64,000 nt of DNA from Bombella intestini. GTDB taxonomy: Bacteria; Pseudomonadota; Alphaproteobacteria; Acetobacterales; Acetobacteraceae. The stretch covers positions 62,001-126,000 of the forward strand of contig NZ_JATM01000003.1 of the NCBI RefSeq assembly GCF_002003665.1, in the 5' to 3' direction. Numbering within the stretch: position 1 is the stretch's first letter; every line of letters begins with the position of its first letter. Positions 16,580 through 25,321 of this stretch are shown in pieces. The notes under the pieces are model-generated. The model was not told the DNA's origin. It made no database searches and was given only the letters and a program-made list of their open reading frames with translations. The position numbers and the translations under genes were made by a program.

Positions 16580-17227
16580 TCAGCTGCGGAACTCCACAGA
16601 TGTGAGTTTTTGTGGCTTATTCATGATTTTCTCACCATGCTTTATAAGCCGATCAAGGCCAGTTGGAGCAATATTATAGCGATTGGATAATGTCGCTATG
16701 TCTATACCACTGTGGTGTTGGCGGGCGATGGAAATGGCCTGCCGGGCTTTCTTCCGTCTCTGTTCTTGCCAGAAGGCGGCCAGCATTTCTAACGTAGCGG
16801 CGCAGTCTTCCGAGGCTTTTTTGCGGGCATTATCCGGGTGCAGGTCAGGGTACAGTTTGGAACCAAGAGACGTGAACGACCATCCCAACCCCAGTATATT
16901 AACTAGAAGTTGATGTCGTGCCCGCCCTGCGTGACGGCGGAAGGCATTTAGCCGTCCCCAAGCCTTGCCCTGTAGTGCGTTGAAGGTGAAGACATTCCCT
17001 GCCAATGCCGGTGCTCCACCATTTTTCATGATGTCGAGGTAACCATGCTCGGCAAGCATCCAGTCCTTGATCCACTGTTCTGCTTCCGAAATAACTTCAG
17101 CTTTCAGGCGTGCAGCCAGTGTGCCGAGAGTATTGGCACGGCGACGCTTGCGGCCAATAGCTTCATAATCGGCCTTGTGGGTACGCTCCCGTGTGGGGGA
17201 GGTCGTGATATGGGCGATGCGAGACAA
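16580..17227 (-). CDS. phage-edge protein with C-terminal HTH-like segment, unknown
   Basis: The 215-residue product starts at a TTG with GGAG 7 bases upstream. It is rich in basic residues and helices. Residues about 165-200 (IARQHHSGIDIATLSNRYNIAPTG) look like a helix-turn-helix. The gene is divergent from the S24 repressor across a 240-base control region, the position of cro or an early regulator in lambdoid layouts, yet it is followed by a terminator and then terminase genes. It may activate the late operon or be a packaging or replication accessory. I do not recognise the family. Confidence 0.55.
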   Translation of the reverse strand: MSRIAHITTSPTRERTHKADYEAIGRKRRRANTLGTLAARLKAEVISEAEQWIKDWMLAEHGYLDIMKNGGAPALAGNVFTFNALQGKAWGRLNAFRRHAGRARHQLLVNILGLGWSFTSLGSKLYPDLHPDNARKKASEDCAATLEMLAAFWQEQRRKKARQAISIARQHHSGIDIATLSNRYNIAPTGLDRLIKHGEKIMNKPQKLTSVEFRS

Positions 17228-17467
17228 AGAAAATCTCCAAAAAATTGCGTGATAGTCCGCGATGGGACCTTAGGCCCATGGCAATAAGTCTTATGGAGAG
17301 GATGGCAGCAATGAGGGTATTCTTCCTTGGCAGATAAGTGTCGGAGAGCCTTTCTGAGGAAGTTTTCTCAAAATGCGGGGAAATGCCCTTATTGTCAAGA
17401 AAAATTAACAGGAGTTTCGTTGGGTTCACTCTGGACAACAAAGAGTTGGGAGGGATAATCCCCGTAT
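17228..17467. promoter_or_regulatory. divergent control region with candidate operator
   Basis: The region separates the leftward 215-codon gene from the rightward repressor. It contains a perfect 11-base palindrome ATAAG-T-CTTAT (17284-17294) and a second half site ATAAGT at 17334-17339, spaced 50 bases. Such sites would suit a dimeric repressor. No strong -35/-10 pair could be fixed on either strand. A TTGTCA at 17394 is a possible -35 for the repressor. Confidence 0.3.
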
Positions 17468-18223
17468 ATGTCTATTGAATCGCTGCTGCTACGCCTGGAT
17501 TCCTTATTGGAGGCCCGGAACCTGTCTGATAGGCGGGCCTGTTTGAAAGCCCGAGAGGTCAACCCTGCCGTAGGGGTGGACTTTCTGCGGGATATGCGCA
17601 GGCGTAAACACCTGCCTCGTACGGATAAGCTCGCTGCCTTGGCGCAAGTATTAGGGGTTCCTGTTGCTACATTGGTGGCCGAGATCAGCAATTCTGAAGA
17701 TAAGAAAGTGGAGGAACAGGCTGATGCATCCTCTAGCGTGCCGGTGTCGCAAGTGCAGGTCTGCGGGGAAGTGCAGGCAGGTGTTTGGAAGGAAGCTCAG
17801 GAATGGCCTGTTCCCGATCAGTATGAGATTACTATCCCTTATGATGCCGCCTATCCGGGCTTGAAGCGGTATGGGCTGACCGTGAAGGGACAGTCCATGA
17901 ACCGGGTTTTTCAGGATGGTTCGGTGGTGATTGTCATTAATTTTTCCGAGCTGGGACGTTTACCTCGTAATGGGGATTATGTCGTTGCCATGCAGCGTTC
18001 CAGAGTGTCGGATAGTTTCGAAGCCACTATAAAAGCGGTTCAGATCAAGGAAAGTGGGCAGATGGTCCTTTGGCCGCAAAGTACAGAGCCGGAGTTCCAG
18101 TCACCGATTATTCTACCTGCGCCGGGTGATACTGTTTGCCATAGTGCCGCTGAAAGCCCGGATGTGACGATTCTTGCGTTGGTTGTCGGCAGTTACATGC
18201 CGATGCCACGTGCTTCTTTTTAG
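17468..18223 (+). CDS. S24-family self-cleaving repressor (cI/LexA-like)
   Basis: The 251-residue protein has an N-terminal DNA-binding helix bundle (about 15-70) and a C-terminal S24 peptidase. The cleavage pair is Ala104-Gly105 in EVQAGV, the nucleophile Ser143 in GQSMN and the base Lys189 in ATIKA, with spacings like LexA. RecA-stimulated self-cleavage on DNA damage is known for the family. Upstream GGGAGG is about 13 bases from the ATG, slightly long. It is divergent from the phage gene at its left and followed by dinB. It may keep the prophage silent, regulate dinB, or both; chromosomal LexA is not in the window. Confidence 0.85.
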   Translation: MSIESLLLRLDSLLEARNLSDRRACLKAREVNPAVGVDFLRDMRRRKHLPRTDKLAALAQVLGVPVATLVAEISNSEDKKVEEQADASSSVPVSQVQVCGEVQAGVWKEAQEWPVPDQYEITIPYDAAYPGLKRYGLTVKGQSMNRVFQDGSVVIVINFSELGRLPRNGDYVVAMQRSRVSDSFEATIKAVQIKESGQMVLWPQSTEPEFQSPIILPAPGDTVCHSAAESPDVTILALVVGSYMPMPRASF

Positions 18224-18275
18224 GGAGGATGACGGGTTTTCGAGAGAGCTATCCTATCATTGGCGGGACTGAATC

Positions 18276-19370
18276 GTGAAAGAAGGCAGGGCTGACGATT
18301 CCGTAAGGCGGATTCTGCATGTAGATATGGATGCGTTTTATGCGTCCATCGAACAGCGAGACAATCCGGCATTAAAGGGCAAGCCAGTGGCCGTAGGGCG
18401 GCGGGCGGGGCGTGGCGTGGTAGCGGCAGCCAGCTATGAGGCACGTGTTTTTGGTGTACGTTCTGCCCTGCCATCACATATGGCACTGGAACGCTGCCCA
18501 GAGTTGATCTTTGTGCCACCCCGCTTTGATGTCTATCGTGCTGTCTCGGCACAGATTCATACCATTTTCCGGCATTATACGGAGGTTATTCAGCCTCTTG
18601 CACTGGATGAAGCCTATTTGGATGTAACGGAACAATGGCGTGCTTATGGGTCTGCGACTGCAGTTGCCGAATCTATTCGGTGGGATATCAAGCAGCAAAC
18701 AGGTCTAACGGCCTCTGCTGGAGTTTCCTACAATCGTTTCTTGGCTAAATTGGCCTCGGGGCAGAGGAAACCTGACGGGCTTTTTGTGATTTCACCTCGA
18801 CAAGGGGCGGCGTTTGTAGCGGATCTGCCCGTGGAGAAGTTTCATGGTGTCGGGCCGGCAACCACGAAGCGGATGCATGCGTTGGGGATTCACACTGGGG
18901 CCGACCTTAAAAGTTGGACAGTTCCGGAGCTGAGGCAGCATTTTGGCAGCTCTGCACAATTCTATCATGATATTGCCAGAGGAGAGGATCATCGGCCTGT
19001 AGAGGCCAATAGGCCGAGAAAGTCGTTGGGAACAGAAACGACATTCACGCATGATGTTGTTGAATGGGATAGATTGGCCGCTATCTTGAAGGACATTGTG
19101 CGGAAATTGGCTGCTGGCTGTGTGCAGAAGCGTATTGCTGGGCGGACTGTCACACTTAAGCTACGGTATGCCGGGTTTCATACTGTAACGCGTGCTCGTT
19201 CGGCGGCTTTTCCTACCGTTGAGGAGGGGGTGCTGTTGTCTATGGCTTTGGAGTTGTTGCGTAGTTTCTTTCCATTAGACAAGCCCGTGCGCTTGTTGGG
19301 GCTGACCATTTCTTCACTGGTTCCTTACGATGATGGCACTTTGCCCGTGCAGATGGGTTTGTTTGAATAG
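18276..19370 (+). CDS. dinB: DNA polymerase IV (Y-family translesion polymerase)
   Basis: The 364-residue product shows the Y-family core: HVDMDAFYASIE at the start (Asp17, Asp19) and LALDEAYLDV (Asp111, Glu112) as catalytic acids, the GVGPATTKRM thumb motif, and a C-terminal beta-clamp-binding QMGLFE. It copies past lesions with low fidelity. The start is a GTG at 18276 because the first ATG is inside the catalytic motif. It lies 52 bases after the S24 repressor in the same direction, so co-regulation by DNA damage is plausible. Confidence 0.93.
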   Translation: MKEGRADDSVRRILHVDMDAFYASIEQRDNPALKGKPVAVGRRAGRGVVAAASYEARVFGVRSALPSHMALERCPELIFVPPRFDVYRAVSAQIHTIFRHYTEVIQPLALDEAYLDVTEQWRAYGSATAVAESIRWDIKQQTGLTASAGVSYNRFLAKLASGQRKPDGLFVISPRQGAAFVADLPVEKFHGVGPATTKRMHALGIHTGADLKSWTVPELRQHFGSSAQFYHDIARGEDHRPVEANRPRKSLGTETTFTHDVVEWDRLAAILKDIVRKLAAGCVQKRIAGRTVTLKLRYAGFHTVTRARSAAFPTVEEGVLLSMALELLRSFFPLDKPVRLLGLTISSLVPYDDGTLPVQMGLFE

Positions 19371-19497
19371 ACGGTCTGACCTCTCCGGGTTGCATAAGGA
19401 ACAGCTTGCCTGTTCCTTCGGGAAGAGAGAGGATGAAGAGAAAGGCTATCACTGGTCAGACTGTGGGGCCGTGTCGTCCTGAAAGAGGGAGAGGGAT

Positions 19498-20334
19498 ATG
19501 AGTGATTTTCCCAAAGATGCAGCATCCTGCGTGCAGTTGAATGATGGTCATGTCATGCCGTGGATCGGTCTTGGTGTCTGGGAAACACCGCCGGACGAGA
19601 CAGCCAATGTTGTCAGAACTGCTATCGAACTAGGCTACAGGGCTGTAGATACGGCCCGGCTCTATCGCAATGAAGCGGGAGTCGGGGAAGGGCTGAAGGG
19701 TCATCCTGCCATGTTCGTCACCACCAAGGTTTGGAATGATGAGCAGGGATACGATGCTACCTTGAGGGCGTTTGATGAGAGTGCCCGCCTGTTGCAGCGT
19801 GATGTTGTGGATCTTTACTTGATTCACTGGGCTATGCCCCAGCAGGGGCTTTATGTGGAGACATGGAAGGCCCTAATCGAACTGAAGAAGCAGGGGCGTG
19901 TTCGATCCATTGGTGTGTCCAATTTTGAAAAGGATCACCTGCAAAGGATCATGGATGAAACGGGAGTTGTTCCTGCGATTAACCAGATCGAGATTCACCC
20001 TTTCTTCCAGCAGCAGGAATTGAGGGCATTTCATAAAAGCGTGGGAATCCAAACTGAGGCATGGCGGCCTCTGGGTAAGGGGACTGTGCTGAAAAATGAG
20101 CTGATTGGCGATATTGCCAAGCGGCATGGCAAAAGTCCGGCTCAGGTAATTTTACGCTGGCACCTTCAAAATGGGGTGGTAGTGATTCCTAAATCGGTGC
20201 ATCGGGAGCGTATGGCCGAGAATTTGGACCTGTTCGATTTTGTTTTGCCAGAACGGGAAATGGAAGCAATCGCTACGCTTCATCGTGCGGATGGTCGCAT
20301 GGGTGAGAATCCGGCGAATCCGGTGTTTGGCTGA
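19498..20334 (+). CDS. aldo/keto reductase
   Basis: This 278-residue NADPH-dependent oxidoreductase has the AKR catalytic tetrad in order: Asp and Tyr in VDTARLYRN, Lys in VTTKVWND and His in YLIHWA. The IGVSNF and VIPKSVHRER segments form the cofactor site. It most resembles 2,5-diketo-D-gluconate reductases (DkgA/B) and YtbE-like enzymes; acetic acid bacteria carry many ketogluconate reductases. GGGAGAGGGAT precedes the ATG. The substrate cannot be fixed from sequence. Confidence 0.88.
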   Translation: MSDFPKDAASCVQLNDGHVMPWIGLGVWETPPDETANVVRTAIELGYRAVDTARLYRNEAGVGEGLKGHPAMFVTTKVWNDEQGYDATLRAFDESARLLQRDVVDLYLIHWAMPQQGLYVETWKALIELKKQGRVRSIGVSNFEKDHLQRIMDETGVVPAINQIEIHPFFQQQELRAFHKSVGIQTEAWRPLGKGTVLKNELIGDIAKRHGKSPAQVILRWHLQNGVVVIPKSVHRERMAENLDLFDFVLPEREMEAIATLHRADGRMGENPANPVFG

Positions 20335-20340
20335 TGAGAA

Positions 20341-20375
20341 AAGGCGCATCCTGATTGATGGATGCGCCTTTTTTT
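20341..20375 (+). terminator. intrinsic terminator after the aldo/keto reductase
   Basis: An 11-bp stem AAGGCGCATCC/GGATGCGCCTT with an 8-base loop is followed by a T run to 20375. It separates the reductase from the convergent parE gene. Confidence 0.9.
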
Positions 20376-20394
20376 AGTTCCATGATTGGGAGAT

Positions 20395-22392
20395 TCAGAT
20401 ATCGAGCAGATCGACCGAGCGGGCCTGTTCTTGGATGAACTGGTAGCGCAGTTCCGGTTTGCGGCCCATGAGGCTTTCGATCCGTCTGCGGGTCATAAGA
20501 TTATCTTCCGCCGGAACTGTTACACGCAGAAGCGTGCGGCGTGCAGGGGACATGGTGGTTTCTTTGAGGTCAGAAACGGGCATTTCCCCCAGCCCTTTGA
20601 AGCGTGAAATCTCGACTTTAGCATTGGGCTTGAAGTCCGCCTTCAGGCGGCGGTCGCGGTCCAGATCATTCATGGCATATACGGTTTTGCTGCCATGGGT
20701 GAGCCGGTAGAGCGGTGGTTGGGCCAGATAGAGATGCCCTTGCCGGACAAGGTCTGGCATTTCCCGGAAGAAGAAGGTCATCAAGAGGGAGGCAATATGA
20801 GCGCCATCAACGTCAGCATCTGTCATGATGATGATGCGACCATAGCGCAGTTTCTCAAGGTTTAGAGACTTACCAAAGCCACAACCGAGTGCCTCGATCA
20901 GATCCTTTAGCTCCGTATTGGCGAGCAGTTTCTCTTGCGTAGCGGAGGCGACGTTGAGAATCTTCCCCCGTAGAGGCAGAACAGCTTGTGTTTCCCTATC
21001 ACGGGCCTGACGAGCAGACCCACCGGCTGATTCACCCTCTACGAGGAAGAGTTCTGTCTCATGGGCATTACTGCGGGAGCAGTCCGTCAACTTGCCGGGT
21101 AGACGTAGGCGTTTCGTAGCTGTTTTGCGGGTTGTTTCACGGGCTTCACGACGGCGTAGACGCTCTTCTGCCCGTTCAACAATATAGCCAACCAAACTGT
21201 CGGCCTGTTGGGGATTCCCGCCAAGCCAGTGGTCGATACGGTCCCGTAGAGCGCCTTCCACAAGGCGGCTGGCTTCCTGTGTGGTTAGCCTGTCTTTGGT
21301 CTGCCCTTGGAATTGTGGATTGCGGATGAAGACAGACAAGCGGGCATTGATAGTCCCAAGAACGTCTTCTGCCGTGATGGCATTGGCCCGGCGGATTTTG
21401 CGCTGGTCTCCCCAGTTGCGGAATCCTTTGACCAACGCCGCCCGCAGGCCATTTTCATGCGTACCGCCCTGTGGTGTAGGAATGGTATTGCAGTAAGAGA
21501 TGAGGGCGCTGCTGCCTTGGTCCAGAAAGGCGACAGCCCACTCCACCCGGCCACCGGGCTGGCCATCAGCAGCGGTGGGTAGCTCGGCATCACCGGCCCA
21601 AAGAGGGGTGAGCAGGGCTGGGGTGGGGCCAAGATCGGCGGTTAAGGCATCTTCCAACCCGTTGGGATAGGCGATAACAGCCTCAGCCGGTGGAGCATTC
21701 TCCCCTTTCAGAAGCTCCGGGGAGCAAGACCATGTGATGCTAACCCCACGGAACAACGCTGCCTTTATTTGGCATTGGCGATAAAGGCGGGCTGGAGAGA
21801 AGTGCAGAGCACCGAAAATCTCACTATCCGGCGTGAAACGGACCATCGTGCCCCGCCGTATAGCTGGCTTTGTGCTTTCTAGTGTACTGGTGGGTAGACC
21901 ACGGGAAAAGGTCTGCCGCCATCCTTTGCGGTTGCGGTAAACCTCAACCTCCAAATGGGAGGCTAGCGCATTGACGACAGAGCTGCCCACCCCGTGCAGA
22001 CCGCCCGAAGTAGCATAGGATTTCCCGGAGAATTTCCCACCTGCATGAAGCGTGGTGAAAATAACCTCAAGAGCTGACTTCTTGGGGAAGCGGGGGTGAG
22101 GGTCTGTTGGGATGCCACGGCCATTGTCACGGACCATCAGCGTGCAGGCATTTTCCAGCCGGACTTCAATGGTTGTTGCATGACCCGCCACGGCTTCATC
22201 CATGGCGTTATCAATGATCTCGGAGGCGAGATGATGGTAGGCTGCATCATCTGTACCACCGATATACATGCCGGGACGGCGGCGTACAGGCTCTAGCCCT
22301 TCAAGAACCTCAATGGCTCCGGCGTCATAATGGTCAGCTGGCTGTACATGGGAGGGGGCAGGTGTCGAATCCTGCTCGAACATATCGGCCAT
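20395..22392 (-). CDS. parE: DNA topoisomerase IV subunit B
   Basis: The 665-residue ATPase subunit decatenates daughter chromosomes with ParC. GHKL motifs are ASEIIDNAMDEAV, DNGRGIP and GGLHGVGSSVVNALA; the TOPRIM site has EGESAGGSA and MTDADVDGAHI, followed by PLYRL. Length and the PLRGKILNVASA sequence fit ParE rather than the longer GyrB. AGGATC precedes the ATG. A divergence to GyrB cannot be fully excluded without alignment. Confidence 0.9.
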   Translation of the reverse strand: MADMFEQDSTPAPSHVQPADHYDAGAIEVLEGLEPVRRRPGMYIGGTDDAAYHHLASEIIDNAMDEAVAGHATTIEVRLENACTLMVRDNGRGIPTDPHPRFPKKSALEVIFTTLHAGGKFSGKSYATSGGLHGVGSSVVNALASHLEVEVYRNRKGWRQTFSRGLPTSTLESTKPAIRRGTMVRFTPDSEIFGALHFSPARLYRQCQIKAALFRGVSITWSCSPELLKGENAPPAEAVIAYPNGLEDALTADLGPTPALLTPLWAGDAELPTAADGQPGGRVEWAVAFLDQGSSALISYCNTIPTPQGGTHENGLRAALVKGFRNWGDQRKIRRANAITAEDVLGTINARLSVFIRNPQFQGQTKDRLTTQEASRLVEGALRDRIDHWLGGNPQQADSLVGYIVERAEERLRRREARETTRKTATKRLRLPGKLTDCSRSNAHETELFLVEGESAGGSARQARDRETQAVLPLRGKILNVASATQEKLLANTELKDLIEALGCGFGKSLNLEKLRYGRIIIMTDADVDGAHIASLLMTFFFREMPDLVRQGHLYLAQPPLYRLTHGSKTVYAMNDLDRDRRLKADFKPNAKVEISRFKGLGEMPVSDLKETTMSPARRTLLRVTVPAEDNLMTRRRIESLMGRKPELRYQFIQEQARSVDLLDI

Positions 22393-22433
22393 ACTGTGAT
22401 CCTGTCTGTCGGGGCGTGAGGGAAGAGGGAGGG

Positions 22434-22970
22434 TTAGCCTCGGCGTTTACGGTGGCTCTTGACCCGATGCGGTGGCTGGGGAGCCGTGCAGCTTTCGTAA
22501 GAAGAAGGCTGAACGATGTCCTTAGCCTCAGCATAATGGGCAAGGTCGTTGTTCGAATCGTCCAGAGCTTCAATTTCATCATACATAGGCACACGCTGGG
22601 CGCAGAACGCCGTGCCGGATTTTAACCCGCCCAGAGACTGCACATCAGCCAGCTGCGTGATGTAGTCATCATGCTTCTTTTGTGCTTGGCGGCCAAAGGT
22701 ACGATGGAAGTAGGAATCAAGCCGCTTCTCAGAATCTGTCAGGATGGGACGGAAGCGCATGATGAAATGGTTGTAGCGGTCCTGCGTCTGGCAGGAGAGT
22801 GCTGTCACCATGAGTTCCGATTTCAGGCCGGCTAGATTGAAGGCCGAGTGGTCTTCTGCGGAGGAATGGCAAGCCGCCGCCCACGAGGCAGGCGCCAAGG
22901 CAAAAAAGGTCGCAGTGGCAAGGGCCAGCCCAGTTCTGCAAAAGGACAGGCTGGGAAACAGAAGAGACAT
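22434..22970 (-). CDS. secreted protein, unknown function
   Basis: The ATG at 22970 is preferred (GGGAG 8 bases upstream and start of a signal peptide); an in-frame start at 23042 is weaker. The 178-residue preprotein has a hydrophobic leader ending near SWAAA. The mature part is helical, with four cysteines (AACHS, LSCQT, AFCAQ, ESCTA) and a basic His/Arg-rich tail. It lies 41 bases upstream of parE in the same direction. No family is recognised. Confidence 0.65.
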   Translation of the reverse strand: MSLLFPSLSFCRTGLALATATFFALAPASWAAACHSSAEDHSAFNLAGLKSELMVTALSCQTQDRYNHFIMRFRPILTDSEKRLDSYFHRTFGRQAQKKHDDYITQLADVQSLGGLKSGTAFCAQRVPMYDEIEALDDSNNDLAHYAEAKDIVQPSSYESCTAPQPPHRVKSHRKRRG

Positions 22971-23229
22971 ATGAAAACTCCCGCTGACAGGTTCACTGCC
23001 TATATCATGGACATTTGGGAAAGTCTGCCCTGACACGAGCAATTCTTTGGTGGATATGACTGTGTGTTGATGAAGGAAGCGTTAAGCCTGACAGGCAGAG
23101 AAAGAAATATGGAAGACCTCATTCTCATGTCGGTGTTGAAAGCGTATCGTGCACACGGAAATTGGCGGATTGCGGGTAGGGCCCGGAGATGCCTTTTCCA
23201 TTTGTTTTTAGTTTTCTCTGGAGTGGACT

Positions 23230-23835
23230 GTGCAGCAGAGCAGGTTTCTAGTGCGGGCCGGGGTTGTGGGAGCAACTCTTCTGGCCCTTGGCGGTTGTGT
23301 CGGCCAGCAGTCAAGAGGGCCGAATGGCGTTGAGATTTCTCCCAATCCTTTTGCTAATGAGAAACGGGCTGCTCATTGTGAGGTATCGCCTGTGCAGACG
23401 GATGCCGCAACGGGCCGCATGGGTGTGAGCATGACTGTCAGTGCGGGCGATGGCGGCATGTGTCCGTTTTCTATCAGCAAGGGAGGCGGGGGAAGCTATG
23501 TTTCCTTCGGTCTGGTCCCGCCTCCTGAAAACGGCAAAGCCTTTCTTTACAACTATAACGGCCGCACCTACGTGGAGTATACGCCCTCTGTGGATTACAA
23601 AGGGGCAGACACTTTTACTGTGGAGCTGATTCCTGCTCATGCACAGCCTCGCCGTCAGCTTCAGGTCCATGTTCAGGTTGAGCAGGCTGCTGTTGCAGCG
23701 GCACCGGCGGCAGAGCCGGAAAAGAAAGCTACTGCATCCGTTGGAACAAAGACGGCTCACGCTGTCCACCATACGGCATCTCGGGCAGTGCATCATGCTG
23801 CTAGAGTACATACATCGGCAGCTCAGACAAAGTAA
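23230..23835 (+). CDS. lipoprotein with Ig-like beta domain
   Basis: A GTG start with GGAG 7 bases upstream yields 201 residues. The lipobox LALGGC puts the lipidated Cys near residue 23. Residues about 48-150 form a beta-rich domain ending in VEYTPSVDYKGADTFTVEL, the pattern of cadherin- or Big-like extracellular domains (PDYNGTDSFTY-type). A charged, alanine- and histidine-rich tail follows (about 155-201), perhaps a cell-wall or surface spacer. Location in the outer membrane is likely but not shown. Confidence 0.7.
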   Translation: MQQSRFLVRAGVVGATLLALGGCVGQQSRGPNGVEISPNPFANEKRAAHCEVSPVQTDAATGRMGVSMTVSAGDGGMCPFSISKGGGGSYVSFGLVPPPENGKAFLYNYNGRTYVEYTPSVDYKGADTFTVELIPAHAQPRRQLQVHVQVEQAAVAAAPAAEPEKKATASVGTKTAHAVHHTASRAVHHAARVHTSAAQTK

Positions 23836-23853
23836 TGGGCTGTAGCCGCATGT

Positions 23854-23896
23854 AAAAAAACGGGCCAGATGCACTGAAGAGTGCCTGGCCCGTTTT
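23854..23896. terminator. bidirectional terminator
   Basis: CGGGCCAG...GCACT pairs with AGTGC...CTGGCCCG around a 4-base loop (23861-23892), flanked by A7 on the left and T4 on the right, so it can serve both the lipoprotein gene and the convergent ompA-like gene. Confidence 0.8.
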
Positions 23897-23973
23897 CATT
23901 ATGGATACCTCATGGCTATGAGGAGCTGGCGAGTAATAAGATCAGGTCAGCCCCCAAAGCGGCAAATGGCAAA

Positions 23974-25122
23974 TTACTGGAGGTCGATTTCTACCCGACG
24001 ATTCTGGGCTTCAGCTTTGCCAGGACGGGTAGAGACGAGCGGCTTGGAATCACCAAAGCCGTGAACGTCAATCACGCCAGCCGGTACACCATCACGGATC
24101 AGCTCAGCTTTAACGGCCTGCGCACGGCGGAGAGACAGAGCCATGTTATAAGCTGCTGCTTTCTTACTGCCTGGGTGAGCAGCAGAGGAATCGGTGTGAC
24201 CGTTAACCTGTATCCGGGTGAACTGGGCCGATGTAGAGCTGCGAGCGGCTGTTTCAACAATGGCCCGTGCTCGGTCGGACAGGTTGTCCCGGTCCCAGTC
24301 GAAGAAAACAAGGTAGGTGCGGACTGGTGTCGGGGCAGGTGCAGAGGAGAAGGTTGGCTTCTGTGCTGGTGGTGGTGGAGCAGGATTGAACTCATACCTC
24401 AACCCGAGCATCAGGGAATGGTTGAAGTCCGTCCGGCTTCCCCGTTTGCCGCTAACAGGGCCACTTTCGGGGTTGGCGATATTGTAGGAGGCCGTGGTGT
24501 AATGCCTGTGATGGCCCGTAATAGTGTAGAAGCGGTATTCCATCGTTGTGGAAAGGCCAACAACCCAAGGCACTGGCAGAGAAAGCCCGAAGATACCCTG
24601 ATAGGCAAACCCACCGGCACTGTCGCGTGTCCGCTGCTTGTACCCTTTATCCGCTCCAGTTCCCAGGATGCGGGTATTCGTGAACTGGCTACCATAGCCG
24701 ATACCAGCCCCGAAGTAGGGGTAGATCCAGTTCTGGCCGATATCCATGTCGAACAGAGCATTGGCCATGCCACCATATTTCTGCTGGTGGCCATGGGCTG
24801 TGCTGCTGAAACCGGGGGAATGGAAGCGGGAGAGACGGTTATTGCGGTAGTTGCCTTCCAGCTCCACACGGAAGCCATCACCTAGCCCCCAGCCGATGCT
24901 GCCCAGACCGGTTATACCCGTTGCAAAGTCATCACGCCCATGGGCGAAGAGCTTCGTATGGGGGTTAACGGTCTGAGACTGGTTGAAGCTCGCTCCAGCT
25001 GCCCCGGCGACATAAAGGCCACGGACAGGCTGCGCCTTCGCCACACCAAACGCCATGGCTGACAGGCAGGCGACAAAGGCGCTGCGGGTCAGCAGTGATG
25101 TAATGGAGGTGCGTGCGATCAT
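23974..25122 (-). CDS. OmpA-family outer-membrane protein
   Basis: The 382-residue protein has a signal peptide (cleavage near AKA-QP, about residue 30), an eight-strand barrel domain (about 34-247: GLYVAGAAGASF, YPYFGAGIGYG, MLGLRYEF), a proline-rich hinge (PAPPPPAQKP) and an OmpA C-terminal peptidoglycan-binding domain with YLVFFDWDRDNLS, VNGHTDSS and NRRVEIDL. GGAGAG lies 7 bases upstream of the ATG. It anchors the outer membrane to the wall. It is probably a major surface protein. Confidence 0.9.
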   Translation of the reverse strand: MIARTSITSLLTRSAFVACLSAMAFGVAKAQPVRGLYVAGAAGASFNQSQTVNPHTKLFAHGRDDFATGITGLGSIGWGLGDGFRVELEGNYRNNRLSRFHSPGFSSTAHGHQQKYGGMANALFDMDIGQNWIYPYFGAGIGYGSQFTNTRILGTGADKGYKQRTRDSAGGFAYQGIFGLSLPVPWVVGLSTTMEYRFYTITGHHRHYTTASYNIANPESGPVSGKRGSRTDFNHSLMLGLRYEFNPAPPPPAQKPTFSSAPAPTPVRTYLVFFDWDRDNLSDRARAIVETAARSSTSAQFTRIQVNGHTDSSAAHPGSKKAAAYNMALSLRRAQAVKAELIRDGVPAGVIDVHGFGDSKPLVSTRPGKAEAQNRRVEIDLQ

Positions 25123-25321
25123 GTAATTACTCTCCAGCCAGACAGGTGGTTACCCTTTTCACTGAAAGTTGGAACAAACGCAATGGATTGCCCGGAAATA
25201 CCTGTACCGTTATCGCCTGAATCAGGGACGGATGTGTCCTATGGGTTACAGGTTAATGAAGCCCATACCAAAGTCTGTGGTAGTTTGTCATTTGCTCCAG
25301 CAGGGGAGGTGTTCCGACGGG

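Larger units (their letters stand above)
1603..18223. mobile_element. myovirus-type prophage structural module (partial or domesticated)
   Basis: The span holds a full head and contractile-tail core in the order terminase, portal, DUF2213 protease, cement, DUF2184 capsid, DUF4054 neck protein, gp12-like terminator, DUF3383 sheath, DUF3277 tube, chaperone, tape measure, Dit-like, plug, hub and spike, all leftward. The S24 repressor at the right edge faces outward. This gene set is typical of contractile phages such as the Acinetobacter AP22 (Obolenskvirus) group. All reading frames are open. Integrase, replication, lysis, wedge and fibre genes are not seen; they may lie left of base 1 or be lost. 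I could not identify att repeats, so the boundaries are those of the recognisable genes. Confidence 0.85.

Noticed and set aside
23881-24885. 334-codon + strand frame opposite the OmpA-family gene
   Set aside because: The minus strand shows signal peptide, barrel and OmpA domain; the + strand frame shows no domain and begins inside a terminator region.
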